Positions 10,201-19,942 of a DNA stretch of 47,306 nucleotides are shown here, one piece after another. The notes under the pieces are model-generated. The model was not told the origin of the DNA, ran no database searches, and saw only the letters and a program-made list of their open reading frames with translations. Both the position numbers and the translations under genes were made by a program. Each line of letters starts with the position of its first letter. The first letter of the stretch is position 1. This DNA is from Branchiostoma floridae (taxonomy: Eukaryota > Chordata > Leptocardii > Amphioxiformes > Branchiostomatidae): NCBI RefSeq assembly GCF_000003815.2, contig NC_049983.1:27810813-27858118 (forward strand). The letters run 5' to 3'.

Positions 10201-11941
10201 TCATACAATTAAAAGAGTTTGCATTTTATGCATGTCATCATCTCCTATTCAGACCGAGGGGGGGGGGCTTTTGAAGCTCGCGCCAACTTTCATGTCATAT
10301 ACTAGTAACGCCAGAACGGCTTACATTGAATTTTGCGATTAAAAAAAAAAGTCTAGTTGCCTACAATTTCAAAGGTATGAGAAATTCTCATTTTAGCGCG
10401 TTCTCATGGCAACCGTTTGTTGACATGCATTTTTGACGAAAATCGCTAATTTCGGTTCTAACAATGTATTGTCCCATTTGTAGTGGCTGCTTTAATAAGA
10501 CAGAAGAACTTTAGTGCGCAACGATCGTACACGGTACAATGTATGGCAAAAAAAAAAGAAAAAGAAACAGACTTATCATCCTAATTACTAAAACAAGTAT
10601 CAAACATAGTACATAATTTTATGCAGATTATGAATATAGAATGAAATTTGACATCCTAATTTCTAGAACAATAAGAGCTAGCCTAAATCATTGATATTGT
10701 ATTACAAGACATGGGAGTCATAGGAATTATGTAACATTTACTTTTATACTAGGTATATCATACGAAATGTAAAAGTGTGACCGAGAAGAAAACAAAACGC
10801 ACAAAGTGTAATTTTATTGTTTCTTTTCTATGATTCGTTGCTTGAGCGATCTGTCAAATTCTAGGTCGCAGAGAGAGCGCGGCGAGAGCGCCGTCCTAGT
10901 TGAAAGGGGGTATATGCAGACTTTTACAAGTTTTACCTGCTCTAGAGGCGTAGATAGGGTTGGGTATTTTCGCAGCGGCGTCGGCACGTGCCTGCCAATC
11001 AGTCTGAGGCTCGTCAATGGGCGTGCTGTCTGAAAATAAATTACAAAAGTGATAGGGCGAGTATGTTTCCAAGATGAACACATAATCCATACAAATAAAA
11101 GAATTTGCATTTCATGCGTGTCATCCCTTAAAACAGAAAACCGTGTCCGTTGCCATTGTAAAAGACTGAAAAAAAACATTTCAAAAAATGACTTGTAACA
11201 ACTTTAGTTAGTTTTGCCTTTAGCCTAGACAATCCAAGTCTTTCTAATCTCATTTGCGCGTTAGTATTTCAGGTGGCGCCGACGATATGAATGAAAAACA
11301 GGTTAAGAGCATAACTTAAAACTGTTAACTTAGAAGCCAGGACCTGGCACGTGCCTGCCAATCAGTCTGAGGCTGCTGCATGGGTGTGGTGTCTGGAGGA
11401 AAATTTACGGACTGAAATGTAACTCAAAAGTCAAATACCACGGCGATTACGTTTTCGTCCTGTTATATGGCTGTTGAGTTACATTTCAGTCTGTAAGAAT
11501 TCACCGTTCCACGGCAAACTCCCTTTCCCGGCAGAAAAGAACCTAGCCAGCGTGGAAAATCGCGAACTAACGTCCCCACCCTCCAAAATAAAATAAGAAA
11601 CAGACCGGATCGATGACTGCAACGGAGGCTAGCTTAAAATTTTGTCTGACAGAAACTCTGCCTCTTACGAGGGCCAACAACAAGCTTCATATGCACACTC
11701 TACACTTGAAATTTAACTACATTTGGCAAAAAATGTCAAATATTGACCCCAAAATTTAGAATTTTGTAAGCTTGTCCTTTACTGCGCCATTAGCTATTTT
11801 AACTTAGCAGACTGTCAGAAGTCGGTCTAGCAGCCATCGGACTGGTTCGTTGGGCAGAAACCTAAACACTATCTTTAGAAAATGACAAAACCTACCAGGA
11901 CCTGTGTCCCCAGTCTGGGACTGCTGCTGCCCTCCCGACAT
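7222..11941 (-). CDS. Type II membrane protein with coiled coil, collagen stalk and pentraxin domain (multi-exon gene)
   Basis: This minus-strand gene is assembled from exons 11896-11941, 10937-11029, 10022-10114, 9754-9858, 9375-9428, 8580-8915, 8054-8267, 7541-7934 and possibly 7222-7232. The product would be about 440 residues. In order it has a Gln/Pro-rich cytoplasmic tail (start [12 protein letters not shown]), two related 31-residue exons ([13 protein letters not shown] core), a basic anchor [13 protein letters not shown] followed by one hydrophobic span, a short charged helix, about 100 residues of Gly-X-Y collagen repeats, and a C-terminal pentraxin/LamG fold with [12 protein letters not shown] and [16 protein letters not shown]. 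The positive charges before the membrane span suggest type II topology with the pentraxin outside the cell. A cell-surface recognition (scavenger or innate-immune-like) role is inference from the domains. Exon 8054-8267 appears frameshifted, so the allele may be damaged or the sequence wrong. I know no named orthologue. Confidence 0.75.
7303..7384. repeat. (GAGT)n microsatellite, about 20 copies
   Basis: An almost perfect run of the tetranucleotide gagt lies in the last intron of the minus-strand pentraxin gene. Confidence 0.97.
7541..7934 (-). CDS. Pentraxin gene exon 8 (core of pentraxin domain)
   Basis: Acceptor ttttccag|TTGACA and donor TGCG|gtaagt. It encodes [20 protein letters not shown], then [20 protein letters not shown] and later [36 protein letters not shown]. 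The H-x-C-x-T-W signature and the NLWD block identify the pentraxin/LamG family; the two Cys pair with each other in relatives. An alternative acceptor 36 bases upstream (tttcag at about 7970) would add [12 protein letters not shown] in frame. Confidence 0.85.
8054..8267 (-). CDS. Pentraxin gene exon 7 (start of pentraxin domain), apparently frameshifted
   Basis: Acceptor AG at 8269-8268, donor gtaagt after 8054. The first part reads [20 protein letters not shown], a typical pentraxin opening, joining in phase to the collagen exon. The rest reads [18 protein letters not shown], then [18 protein letters not shown] and TAGGSGFT in another frame, which joins in phase to the next exon. The frame must change by one or two bases around 8200-8215 (near ctggggacacattgg). 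This could be a sequence error, a null allele or a pseudogene. Confidence 0.65.
8580..8915 (-). CDS. Pentraxin gene exon 6 (collagen-like stalk)
   Basis: A 336-nt phase 1-1 exon (atcttttcag|GAGACC ... ATGCAG|gtgagg). It encodes about 100 residues of Gly-X-Y, including [15 protein letters not shown] twice and a 45-bp tandem repeat [15 protein letters not shown] three times, ending [14 protein letters not shown]. The Cys near the end could form an interchain bond. The high GC of this exon makes long shadow frames on the other strand. Confidence 0.88.
8916..9374 (-). other. Intron of the pentraxin gene
   Basis: Between the coiled-coil and collagen exons. I see no further exon or repeat of note here. 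Confidence 0.5.
9375..9428 (-). CDS. Pentraxin gene exon 5 (short coiled coil)
   Basis: A 54-nt phase 1-1 exon (cgaacacag|TCACTG ... GGAAG|gtaagt) encoding [18 protein letters not shown]. Hydrophobic residues have heptad-like spacing, consistent with a trimerising neck ahead of the collagen region. Confidence 0.7.
9527..9714. mobile_element. 188-bp MITE in an intron of the pentraxin gene
   Basis: Inverted ends: ggtcacatttccaaatcgg on the left matches the reverse complement of ccggtttggaaatgtgacc on the right, extending imperfectly through a GGCCGGG block to about 30 bp. There is no coding capacity and target duplications are unclear. Confidence 0.6.
9754..9858 (-). CDS. Pentraxin gene exon 4 (transmembrane anchor)
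   Basis: A 105-nt exon (aaagcag|CCACT ... TTTGCAG|gtcagt), phase 1-1, encoding [16 protein letters not shown] and then [18 protein letters not shown]. The basic cluster directly before an 18-residue hydrophobic run indicates a signal-anchor with the N terminus in the cytoplasm. The acceptor region is duplicated near 10479-10499 without the exon body. Confidence 0.75.
10022..10114 (-). CDS. Pentraxin gene exon 3 (31-residue tail repeat, copy 2)
   Basis: A 93-nt phase 1-1 exon (gccag|ACACC ... GCAG|gtaaaa) encoding [18 protein letters not shown] then [12 protein letters not shown]. It is a clear duplicate of exon 10937-11029, with the flanking intron also similar (gttttacctgctctagaggcg is shared). 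Confidence 0.7.
10937..11029 (-). CDS. Pentraxin gene exon 2 (31-residue tail repeat, copy 1)
   Basis: A 93-nt exon, phase 1 at both ends (tcag|ACAGC ... GCAG|gtaaaa). It encodes [18 protein letters not shown] followed by [12 protein letters not shown]. Because it is symmetric it can be skipped or duplicated without breaking the frame. The NPIY element is a possible tyrosine-based cytoplasmic motif (inference). Confidence 0.7.
11344..11392 (-). pseudogene. Truncated third copy of the 31-residue tail exon
   Basis: After a possible acceptor (AG at 11394-11393) the minus strand reads [16 protein letters not shown]-like sequence, nearly identical to exon 10022-10114. It then diverges after the CGTGCC block with no good donor. 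It looks like a partial exon duplication, cut off about halfway. Confidence 0.55.
11405..11496. repeat. Hairpin, 22-bp inverted repeat
   Basis: The segment at 11405-11426 (ttacggactgaaatgtaact plus ca) reappears as its near-perfect reverse complement at 11475-11496. It lies beside the truncated third copy of the tail exon and may be a small MITE. Confidence 0.6.
11896..11941 (-). CDS. Pentraxin gene exon 1 (start codon, cytoplasmic tail)
   Basis: ATG at 11941-11939 gives [15 protein letters not shown] and then a phase-1 donor (G|gtaggt). The start is chosen because the peptide is short, hydrophilic and joins in phase to the following 31-residue exons. No upstream in-frame extension could be tested across a possible 5' UTR intron. 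Confidence 0.6.
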
Positions 11942-12629
11942 GATGCCGCTTGTACTTGTCAGGTTTCCGACACGGCAAAAACACGTCCTGCTCCTGGCAA
12001 GGCGCTTGTTGACTCCAGAGTAGCCCCAGACTCAAAGAAATATGAAGCCTTAATTAAAACGGAGATGAAAGCACCTCATGTAAGCTGGGTAACACCGCCC
12101 ACATCGAGACTAATTATGTGTATATGTGTAATCGGTTTGGTAAATATTGAAAATCAGTTTTCGAACACAATGCACGAACTAAGACATCCACTGTGTTCTT
12201 GGACACGTAAGACAGTCTTGCATTTGATTCTTAACTATGAAAATTACTTAATCACTCGAACGTCAGCTTTTTCTTTATCCTTCATCCTTTTTCAATATTA
12301 TCGCAGCATCTCTCTGGTCATCAGGGAGTCAGAGCTTTGACAACTACGGTGCAGTTCAGACATGGACCTGTAGATGGCGCGGTTAAGGGGAGGGACGACG
12401 TTCTTGGACTTTGCAATTGCATTCAAAATTGGAGTTGTCACAATAAATGTACGCTGGTGAAGATACTTAAGAAATTAAATGTGTGCTTTGAAACAAGTTG
12501 TTAACTTTGCATTTGTATCTTATAATTATCGAAGTCCCTTTTCCCGCTACCGCGAACTTCAGTGTATATTTACAGTATGCGCCCATTTACATATGCTTTG
12601 TACGATTATCGGTAGGGTCGATAACTTAA
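11942..12629. other. Upstream region of the pentraxin gene
   Basis: No exon recognised. It would contain the minus-strand gene's 5' UTR and promoter. A block around 12535-12580 (ctaccgcgaacttcagtg...tttacagta) resembles the right end of the MITE at 16518-16707. Confidence 0.4.
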
Positions 12630-13480
12630 TTAGTCTGTGACCAGACCCTCTGGTCGACAGACTTTTAGTTTTGTCACGTTTACGCGCGTTCGCAGCTGTA
12701 TCTGTATGTTCCCGTTGTCTGAATTCTATGTGGTTTGGCAGGTCCTTTGTACTGAGGTTGACGATGATGCACGTGAACTTTTTTTTGCGGCAGGTGGTTT
12801 TATTATGGATTTTATAAAAATAACACCCCTACAATTTGTTCGTCTTGCGGTGTTTTGGTCCAGATCCTCTGTATGTGGGTCATGGTGTCATTGGAATTTG
12901 TCAAGCAGATGCGTGGTGTTACCTGATCGTCAAAGTTATTCGCGTTCGCATCGGTATCTGCATGTTCCCGTTGTCGCATACGTACGTTGTTTGGCAGGTC
13001 ATCTGCACTGAGGTTGACGATGATGCACGTTGTTTTTTGTTGTTGTTTTTGCGGCAGTTGGTTTTATTAGGGACGCAATAATCATAACACCCCTACAAAA
13101 TGTTCATCTTTCGGTGTATTAGTCCAGATCCCCTGTATATGGGTCATGCTGTAATTGAGATATTGCAAGCAGATGCGTGATGTTCTCTGGTCGTCAATGT
13201 AACGCGCGTTCGCATCTATATCTGCATGTTCCCGTTGTCGCATACGTTTGTGGTTTGGCAGGTTCTCTACACATAGTTGGACGATGATGCAAGGTGTTTT
13301 ATTTTTTCGGCAGCTGTTTTTATTATGTATGTAATAATTTCAGAAATCACCCCTGCAAATTGTACGTTTCACAGTGTATTGGCCCATGTCTGCATATGGT
13401 GCCCGTTGAGGTAATTGGGTATAGTTAAGCAGATGCGCGATATGTGCAAGAATTTTACGCGCGTTTGCTTTCTACCTCTT
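12630..13480. repeat. Tandem repeat, unit about 260 bp, three copies
   Basis: The phrase tgttcccgttgtc recurs at about 12707, 12963 and 13227, each inside a longer conserved unit: CGCGTTCGCA, TGGTTTGGCAGGT, GACGATGATGCA, TTTTATTA, ACACCCCTACAA and AGCAGATGCG. A partial fourth unit fades out by about 13480. Similarity is high but imperfect. I cannot assign it a function. Confidence 0.75.
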
Positions 13481-14054
13481 ATTCAACAAGTTTATCCGTA
13501 CTACTTTATGTACCAGCATCATGGACCCTGGGATTCACCCATTAACACTGTGTCATGCTACCTTATGGCTTCACACTAGTTAAAAACTTATCGCACAGTT
13601 CATCATCAACAGCTGTGTGTTATCGTATGTGGGACATGGGAACCGACATCTAATGTTCCACTAATGACCCTGTCAATCAAATACCTCCTGTCGCCGTTTG
13701 CAATGAAGCGTGTAAGAATTCTCGTCCCAAATGAAGTTTAGCCATATTATATTCCCGGACTTCGACTAAGAAACATCAAGGTCCTATTCCGTGCTTCATA
13801 CTTATTACGTCCATAACAGAAACATGTTAATGCTTGGTGCGTTTGTCAGTCTGCCTGTCGGTCTTGTAGGTGTGTCTGTGTGTGAATGTGCCTGTGTATT
13901 AGAGTAGACCATCCGGTAACTTATCGTCACCATATCTTTTTGACTTTGGCCACATGTTATCTCACAATCCATACCTGTTTAGTAAGATTCACATGACACA
14001 GAAATATTAGGCAACTTTAGATACAACGATATATCTAACACCATGAAAGGAATC
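13481..14054. other. Intergenic, nothing recognised
   Basis: AT-rich sequence with no exon-like segments or repeats that I can identify. Confidence 0.4.
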
Positions 14055-14060
14055 ATATAG

Positions 14061-15245
14061 GAGGGCCCCAATGCCCTTTTGCGTAGAGCGTAATCGGTCG
14101 TTTTAATTTTACGTAGAGCGTAGACGTATCGCTTAATTCAACGTAGAGCGTAATCGGTGCATTTTGCGTAGAGCGTAATTGACTCTTTTCATTCTACGTA
14201 ATGCGTTGTAGCTCCCCGGAATTTACCGTAAAACGTAATGGATGAATTGTGCAAATAGCGTAATCAAACCTGCACTAACCATTGCCCTAAGTCCCGTCAA
14301 AATGCAGGACATTGCGTTTCAGACGGTCGAGATTTTAAAATTTCCGTGGACCTCCTTTGCGACGCCCCGCACAATCTGCGCTCGCGGCGACATGGTTAAA
14401 ATATGTTGGGGCGTCGCCCTCAAAATTTTAAACTGTATTTTTAATAGAAATGGCATTAAAGATTCGTCGATGAAGGTTAGACATCCAGTCAATAAGATAC
14501 GCCAAACAGTTACTTCAGCAAAATCATATCCTTTTTTTGGCGGCATTAAGTATTGCCTAGGAAAATATGTTGGGGGGGGGGGGGAAGCAAGCTGAAACTT
14601 TGTGTATTTTTGATGATGCAAATTTCATAAAATCGAGCTAGTCTAACGGCAAAATTTACCCCTGAAAATGCGAGAAACGGCGTTTCAGAGAGTCCCGATT
14701 TCAAAATTTTGCCAGACCTCCCTGTCCCGCGTCTACGGCACAGAACAATATGTTGAGGGAGCGTCACTCTCAAAAATCTTTTAAACAAATAGAAATTTTC
14801 GCTAAAACTATGTGTCTTTCTAACGGAATTGCCATCAAACTTAGCTTTGTCTGGCAGCAAAATTTGCCTGTCAAAACGCGGGAAAAGGCGTTTTAGAGGG
14901 TCAAGATTTCAAATTTTCCCGGGGGAGCATGCCCCCGGATCCCCCTAAGATTGTCGTGCCTTCGGCGCTCAAGATGATAAAAATTCGGTCAGCAATATTG
15001 CGCCCCGCGTTAGAAATTTGCTGCCGCCGCCTCTGCCGCCGTTTACCATGAATACTTTTAACTCAACTTTTGTACCATCTTTAACACAAACGCTCAGTCG
15101 CTCGGTGGTGAGTTTTGCATAACGTGTGGGGAAGCTTTTGAATTTAGCGTAGAGCGTAGAGAGGCTTCATGAATTCAGCGTAATACGTAGCCGGCCATCA
15201 GAATTTAGCGTAGAGCGTTGTCGGGACCCCCCCATTGGGGCCCTC
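14061..15245. mobile_element. 1.2-kb non-autonomous DNA transposon with 13-bp TIRs and ATATAG duplications
   Basis: The left end GAGGGCCCCAATG (14061-14073) matches the reverse complement of the right end (15233-15245). ATATAG lies directly outside both ends (14055-14060 and 15246-15251), suggesting a 6-bp target duplication. Near both ends there are repeats of gcgtagagcgtaatcgg or close variants: about five on the left (14090-14270) and three on the right (15150-15220), all in the same orientation. The interior has three diverged copies of a unit of about 200-250 bp with a TTTCAGAxxGTC start. At 14925 a CCCGGGGGAGCATGCCCCCGG palindrome resembles one at 28617. There is no transposase. Confidence 0.7.
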
Positions 15246-15251
15246 ATATAG

Positions 15252-16309
15252 GATATAAGCACAACGTCACACACCAAAGAAGACAAAACAACCAACATAT
15301 AACAGACCGACGTCACAGACTATGTTACCTACGGTCACTTGTTTTTTTTTTAAATTTTTTTGAAAAAGGCAAACATCAAAGCGCGCGTGGACGTTCTCCA
15401 TATAATCAAATCAACATGGCCTATAACGATTCAACCCTCTACCCCCCATTTCCGGCATGGGCTCGCCCAGCAGTGTGCCTAGAGGTGAAAGGTCATGATG
15501 ACGTGCAGGTCTGAGTTCCCAAACCTGTGAGAGGAGAATCATCGGTAAAACCTGACATGTTGTCGGTCTGTGGCGCTGGTTTCTCACCGGTTTGAGCAGT
15601 TTGGGAGAGACTGAAGAAAAGCTCGACAAACCTCCACTGTCATACATTCCGGTAAGGATACAGACCACCATATGTGGGAAATATAACGTTATGTTTTGTA
15701 AAGTTCACACCCTTCGACTGACGTGCACCGTAAAGATAATTTACAGTTAACGTTAACAGTTGTAATTTTCTCCTTTTAACAACAGGTTGAGAACATAGTT
15801 AAAGCGTTATTTCATCACATTATCGACACTTTCCCGTTGATAATTTATACCGGAGCTTGGCAATCATGATGCGGCAATGCAAATATCCCGATATGTCTAG
15901 GAATGGGGTGGGAACTCGGAAGGGGGAGGGGGGCGTGTTTTCTGAAACAACAACACGACGTTTTCTCTGGCCCAGCGAGTTCGTCACATGTGAGAAACAA
16001 ACTTTGGTTGTAACCTAAGGTTTGATCAACCTTTTTAAAGATAGGCTATTGTGTTTTCTACACAGCGAGTTACATGATAAAGTCAAACTAACTTTGTGTT
16101 CAATCACTGGTAGAAATCACAATCATTGACACGTACAGTTCAGGAAGTAAAATGTTGAATGCCTTTGCTGAGTAAGGAGGGTTATATTTCTTGGGTGTGT
16201 CTGTGTGTGTGTGGACGCAATGACTCAAGAATGCTGGGGTGGATTGTCTTGATATTTGGTGTGAAATGATTAAATTTTGAACCCCCTAGCAGCTTGTTAA
16301 GGTACTGCA
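15252..16309. other. Upstream region of MON2
   Basis: Contains the candidate 5' UTR exon at about 15597-15651. Otherwise I see only a short GT-rich patch near 16195. The promoter should lie here, but no element can be named with confidence. Confidence 0.4.
15597..15651 (+). other. Candidate 5' UTR exon and donor of MON2
   Basis: The MON2 start codon follows an acceptor-like ttccgttgcag, so an upstream non-coding exon is expected. A consensus donor (attccg|gtaagg) at 15651/15652 on the plus strand could supply it. The 5' limit is arbitrary. Confidence 0.3.
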
Positions 16310-16470
16310 ACAGAACTTCTCATTCATTGTACTTGCTGAAAAGAGCTAGGGGAATTTCCCTAGTACAGTGAACCTGTGAAAACTGTACGTAGCATCTGTC
16401 TTCTCTGTCACGACCAGTGGAAGAACAGCTCATAACTGATCTAAACATTTTGAAGATTACTTTTCCATTT
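16310..16470 (+). repeat. Dispersed repeat shared with 31510-31690
   Basis: Contains gagctaggggaatttccc, aacctgtgaaaactgt and cacgaccagtggaagaac-like blocks. The same blocks, in the same order but on the other strand, lie at 31545-31690. This is a dispersed SINE-like repeat body. Confidence 0.6.
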
Positions 16471-16517
16471 TGAAGGAAACAAGGTGACCTTTGGGCATCC
16501 TCCTGAAAAAGAGGGTA

Positions 16518-16707
16518 CTGTAAATGCGGAAATGTTCGCGGTGGATTAATGTTTGCGTTTTTTTTATAACCACTGCGAACATTTTTTCTATCATGATATT
16601 AGATTGCAGTCTAGATGGTGTTACTGCGAACTTAAATCCACCGTGAAAAGTCCTTTATCCCATCTACCGCGAAATTAAATTCCCTGCGAACTTAAATACA
16701 TTTACAG
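16518..16707. mobile_element. 190-bp MITE with TA duplication
   Basis: TA flanks both ends (16516-16517, 16708-16709). The ends are inverted: CTGTAAATG on the left and CATTTACAG on the right, with further inverted blocks (aatgttcgc / gcgaactt and cggtggatt / aatccaccg). There is no coding capacity. Confidence 0.65.
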
Positions 16708-16931
16708 TATCATATTTTGGTTAGTGCAGTAAATTTTGGGGATGCCCTGACATCCTCTTATCTAAATGCAACGGATTCATTTCATGAAGTTCAGATTTTG
16801 GGGATGGATGGGGTAACAATTTATTTCCATCTCAGCAAGCAACTTTGCATCACAGGTAAAATGATGGGTCCTGGGTCCTTATCATAATTATCCTCAGTCC
16901 ATTCATTTTCACAATTCCGTTGCAGCAGAGC

Positions 16932-17030
16932 ATGATGGGAGATCTGGGGAAGAAGCTCGTTGATGGCCTGCTGGCCGACTTGAGGAACCTGTCGGCCGAA
17001 GCCAAGAAGAAATACCCGGTGGTCAGACAG
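16932..17030 (+). CDS. MON2: MON2 exon 1
   Basis: [19 protein letters not shown] then [14 protein letters not shown], donor CAG|gtaggg, phase 0. Residues 1-33. An acceptor-like ttgcag six bases before the ATG suggests a 5' UTR intron. Confidence 0.85.
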
Positions 17031-18974
17031 GTAGGGACTGTCGTTACATCTTTATGTTATACTAACTAACTAACTAACTTACGAACAAACCCTAACCCTG
17101 CTGGCGACCTGAGGAACCTCTCAGCCGAGGCCAACAAGAAAAACCCTGTAGTCAGGAAGGTACGGAACTGTTGTTGTGCCCTTCATAAATGATTAGACTA
17201 AAGATTAGACGAGGTCGATCCAAGTACTCTGTAATAAGACACACCAAAAAGCAGTTACTCAATAACTCATGCAACTGGATATGACTTTGGAAGCGGTCAG
17301 ACGTTTCAGATAGCCAAGATTTCTCCAGTGTCACTGACGAAAGACACTGGAGAAATCTTGTTTTATATCCCAGCTGTGAATGGATATGCAAAAGAGATCT
17401 AGTTGAAAGACACCGGATGGCTGTCTGATCCGTCTGACCGTTTTCAAAATCATATCTTGACTTGAGTAACTGCTTTTTGGCGGACCAAAGTTCCTATAGA
17501 CGAGGCAAAATGTTGATGTTTTCCAATGACTTGGTATTAATATAACATTATGAGACCAAGAACTCCTTGTTGCTCCAGTGGGAAAAGCTACATATTCCAA
17601 ATGTATCTGTGTGATGTTTGACAAGCGTACCCTGTATCCCCCCCCCCTCCCCCCAGGCAGCGGAAGGCTCTGTGCTGAAGATTCGCACCATCTCTGCTAA
17701 GGAGGAGGACACAGCTGCAGGTGGGACATCTCTGCCCTGTAGTCTGGGTATTATAAATTCTCTGCCCTGTAGTCTGAAACCGCGTGGCACGATCGGGAGC
17801 GCGTTGGTCTCAGGCCAGAGAGGTCCCGGGTTCAAATCCGCTTGCCGTGTCACCGATCTTGTGCCCTTGGGAAAGGCACTTTACACGACTTTCCTCACCT
17901 AACTCAGGTGTAAATGAGTACATAGCTTCGGCTAGTGGCAGTGACAGGCCTTTGTTGTGGTGACAGGCCATAGGGGCATGTTCGGGCATGACGCACCCGC
18001 CATGACACACGAGTCAGGGGTAGGAGGAACCCCTTACATCCTTGGTCGGAAGTCCTCCTAGGAGACGGAAACTCCAAAAAACAAGCCTGCATCTGCTGGG
18101 GCCGTCTTACACGTTGCAAACAATTGCCCCTGTAGGACTTAGTGCGCCAGTGGACGAGAGGGTGGTGGAGAAGGAAGTGCACACCCCTCCTTCACCTTAA
18201 AAAAAAAGTGCAGGCCAGGCAGACGGGTCGCCTTAAAACCCACCCTGTCTGCCTACCATTGTCTTCCGAGACAGACGGATGCCAAAAACAAGTCTGAAAC
18301 GTACAAATGAATGAATGAATGAAGACTTTTATTACACAGTTTTCCACACCAGACTAATTAAGTATAGGTCACAATAACAAAATATTGAAGAGATACAGTT
18401 AATAGATGCAAAATAAAACTATCGTTGGATAAAATAAACTTCTAAGCTTCTAACAATTTTTGATAAGTGTGAAGGTGTGGCTGTTCACACACACTAGACC
18501 GCCATTTAGCATCCTATCCAAGTCATGACATCCCTAGCCTAAAAAAGGCTAAGTCACATCCATTGAAAAATGGCTGTGGCCCAATTTGGCCAGTGCAGTA
18601 AGACATGCACTTACTGAGCAGCAATTTCACCCGTCAGGTAACAAAGACAAACAATGATTGGTTATTGGGGTATGTCTCTCTTTGCAGAATTTTTGGGCTG
18701 AATTTTGAGAACCTTACAATAGGTGGAGCGAAAGCACAAGGGTCTGGAGCATCTGCCATTTGGCGCTAACTTTAACCGTATGTTTGTCTCCACCCCCCAC
18801 CCCCCCAGCCATCTCTGAAGCTAACCTGGAGGTGCTGCAGCCGCTGGTGCTGGGCTGTGACAGCCGCTGTCCCAAACTGGTGCAGATCTCTCTCACCTCC
18901 ATACAGCGGCTCATCTCACACAGGGCTGTGTCAGAGGTACGTACACACACGCACGCACGCGCGCACACACACAT

Positions 18975-19005
<31 letters not shown>

Positions 19006-19084
19006 TGCACATGCACACACACACTCTCGCACACACCACACTCACACACACACAGACGCACACACACACACACGCGCACACATG

Positions 19085-19116
<32 letters not shown>

Positions 19117-19129
19117 CGCACACACTCAT

Positions 19130-19166
<37 letters not shown>

Positions 19167-19908
19167 CTCATGCACACACACACACACACACACAGCCGCT
19201 GTCCCAAACTGGTGCAGATTTCTCTCACATCCATACAGAGGCTCATCTCACGTAGGGCTGTATCAGACGTACGTGCACTCATGCACACACATGCACACAC
19301 ACGTAGACACATGCACACACAAACACAGCCGCTGTCCCAAACTGGTGCAGATTTCTCTCACATCCATACAGAGGCTCATCTCACGTAGGGCTGTATCAGA
19401 CGTACGTGCACTCATGCACACACATGCACACACACGTAGACGCACACACACACGCACACACAGCCGCTGTCCCAAACTGGTGCAGATCTCTCTCACCTCC
19501 ATACAGAGGCTCATCTCACATAGAGCTGTGTCAGAGGTATGTACACACATCTACACACACGCAGACACGCATACACACACGTGCACATATGCACACACAT
19601 GCACACACACACACACACACGCACATACAACCGCTGTCCCAAACTGGTGCAGATCTCTCTCACCTCTATACAGCGGCTCATCTCACATAGGGCCGTGTCA
19701 GAGGTACGTACACAAAACATGTGCACAACAACACACGCGTGCACACACACACACACTCACACACACACACACACACACACACGCACGCACACACACACAT
19801 ACATACACAAAAAGGTATAGGTAGAGGCTCATCTCACACAGGGCTGTGTCAGAGGTACGTACACACATCTACACGCGCACACTCACACACAGACACCACA
19901 CACATTTA

Positions 19909-19942
<34 letters not shown>

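Noticed and set aside
18760-19824. Open frame of about 354 codons rich in His and Thr
   Set aside because: It is exon 3 run on through (CA)n microsatellites and exon copies. The real exon ends at a donor at 18936.
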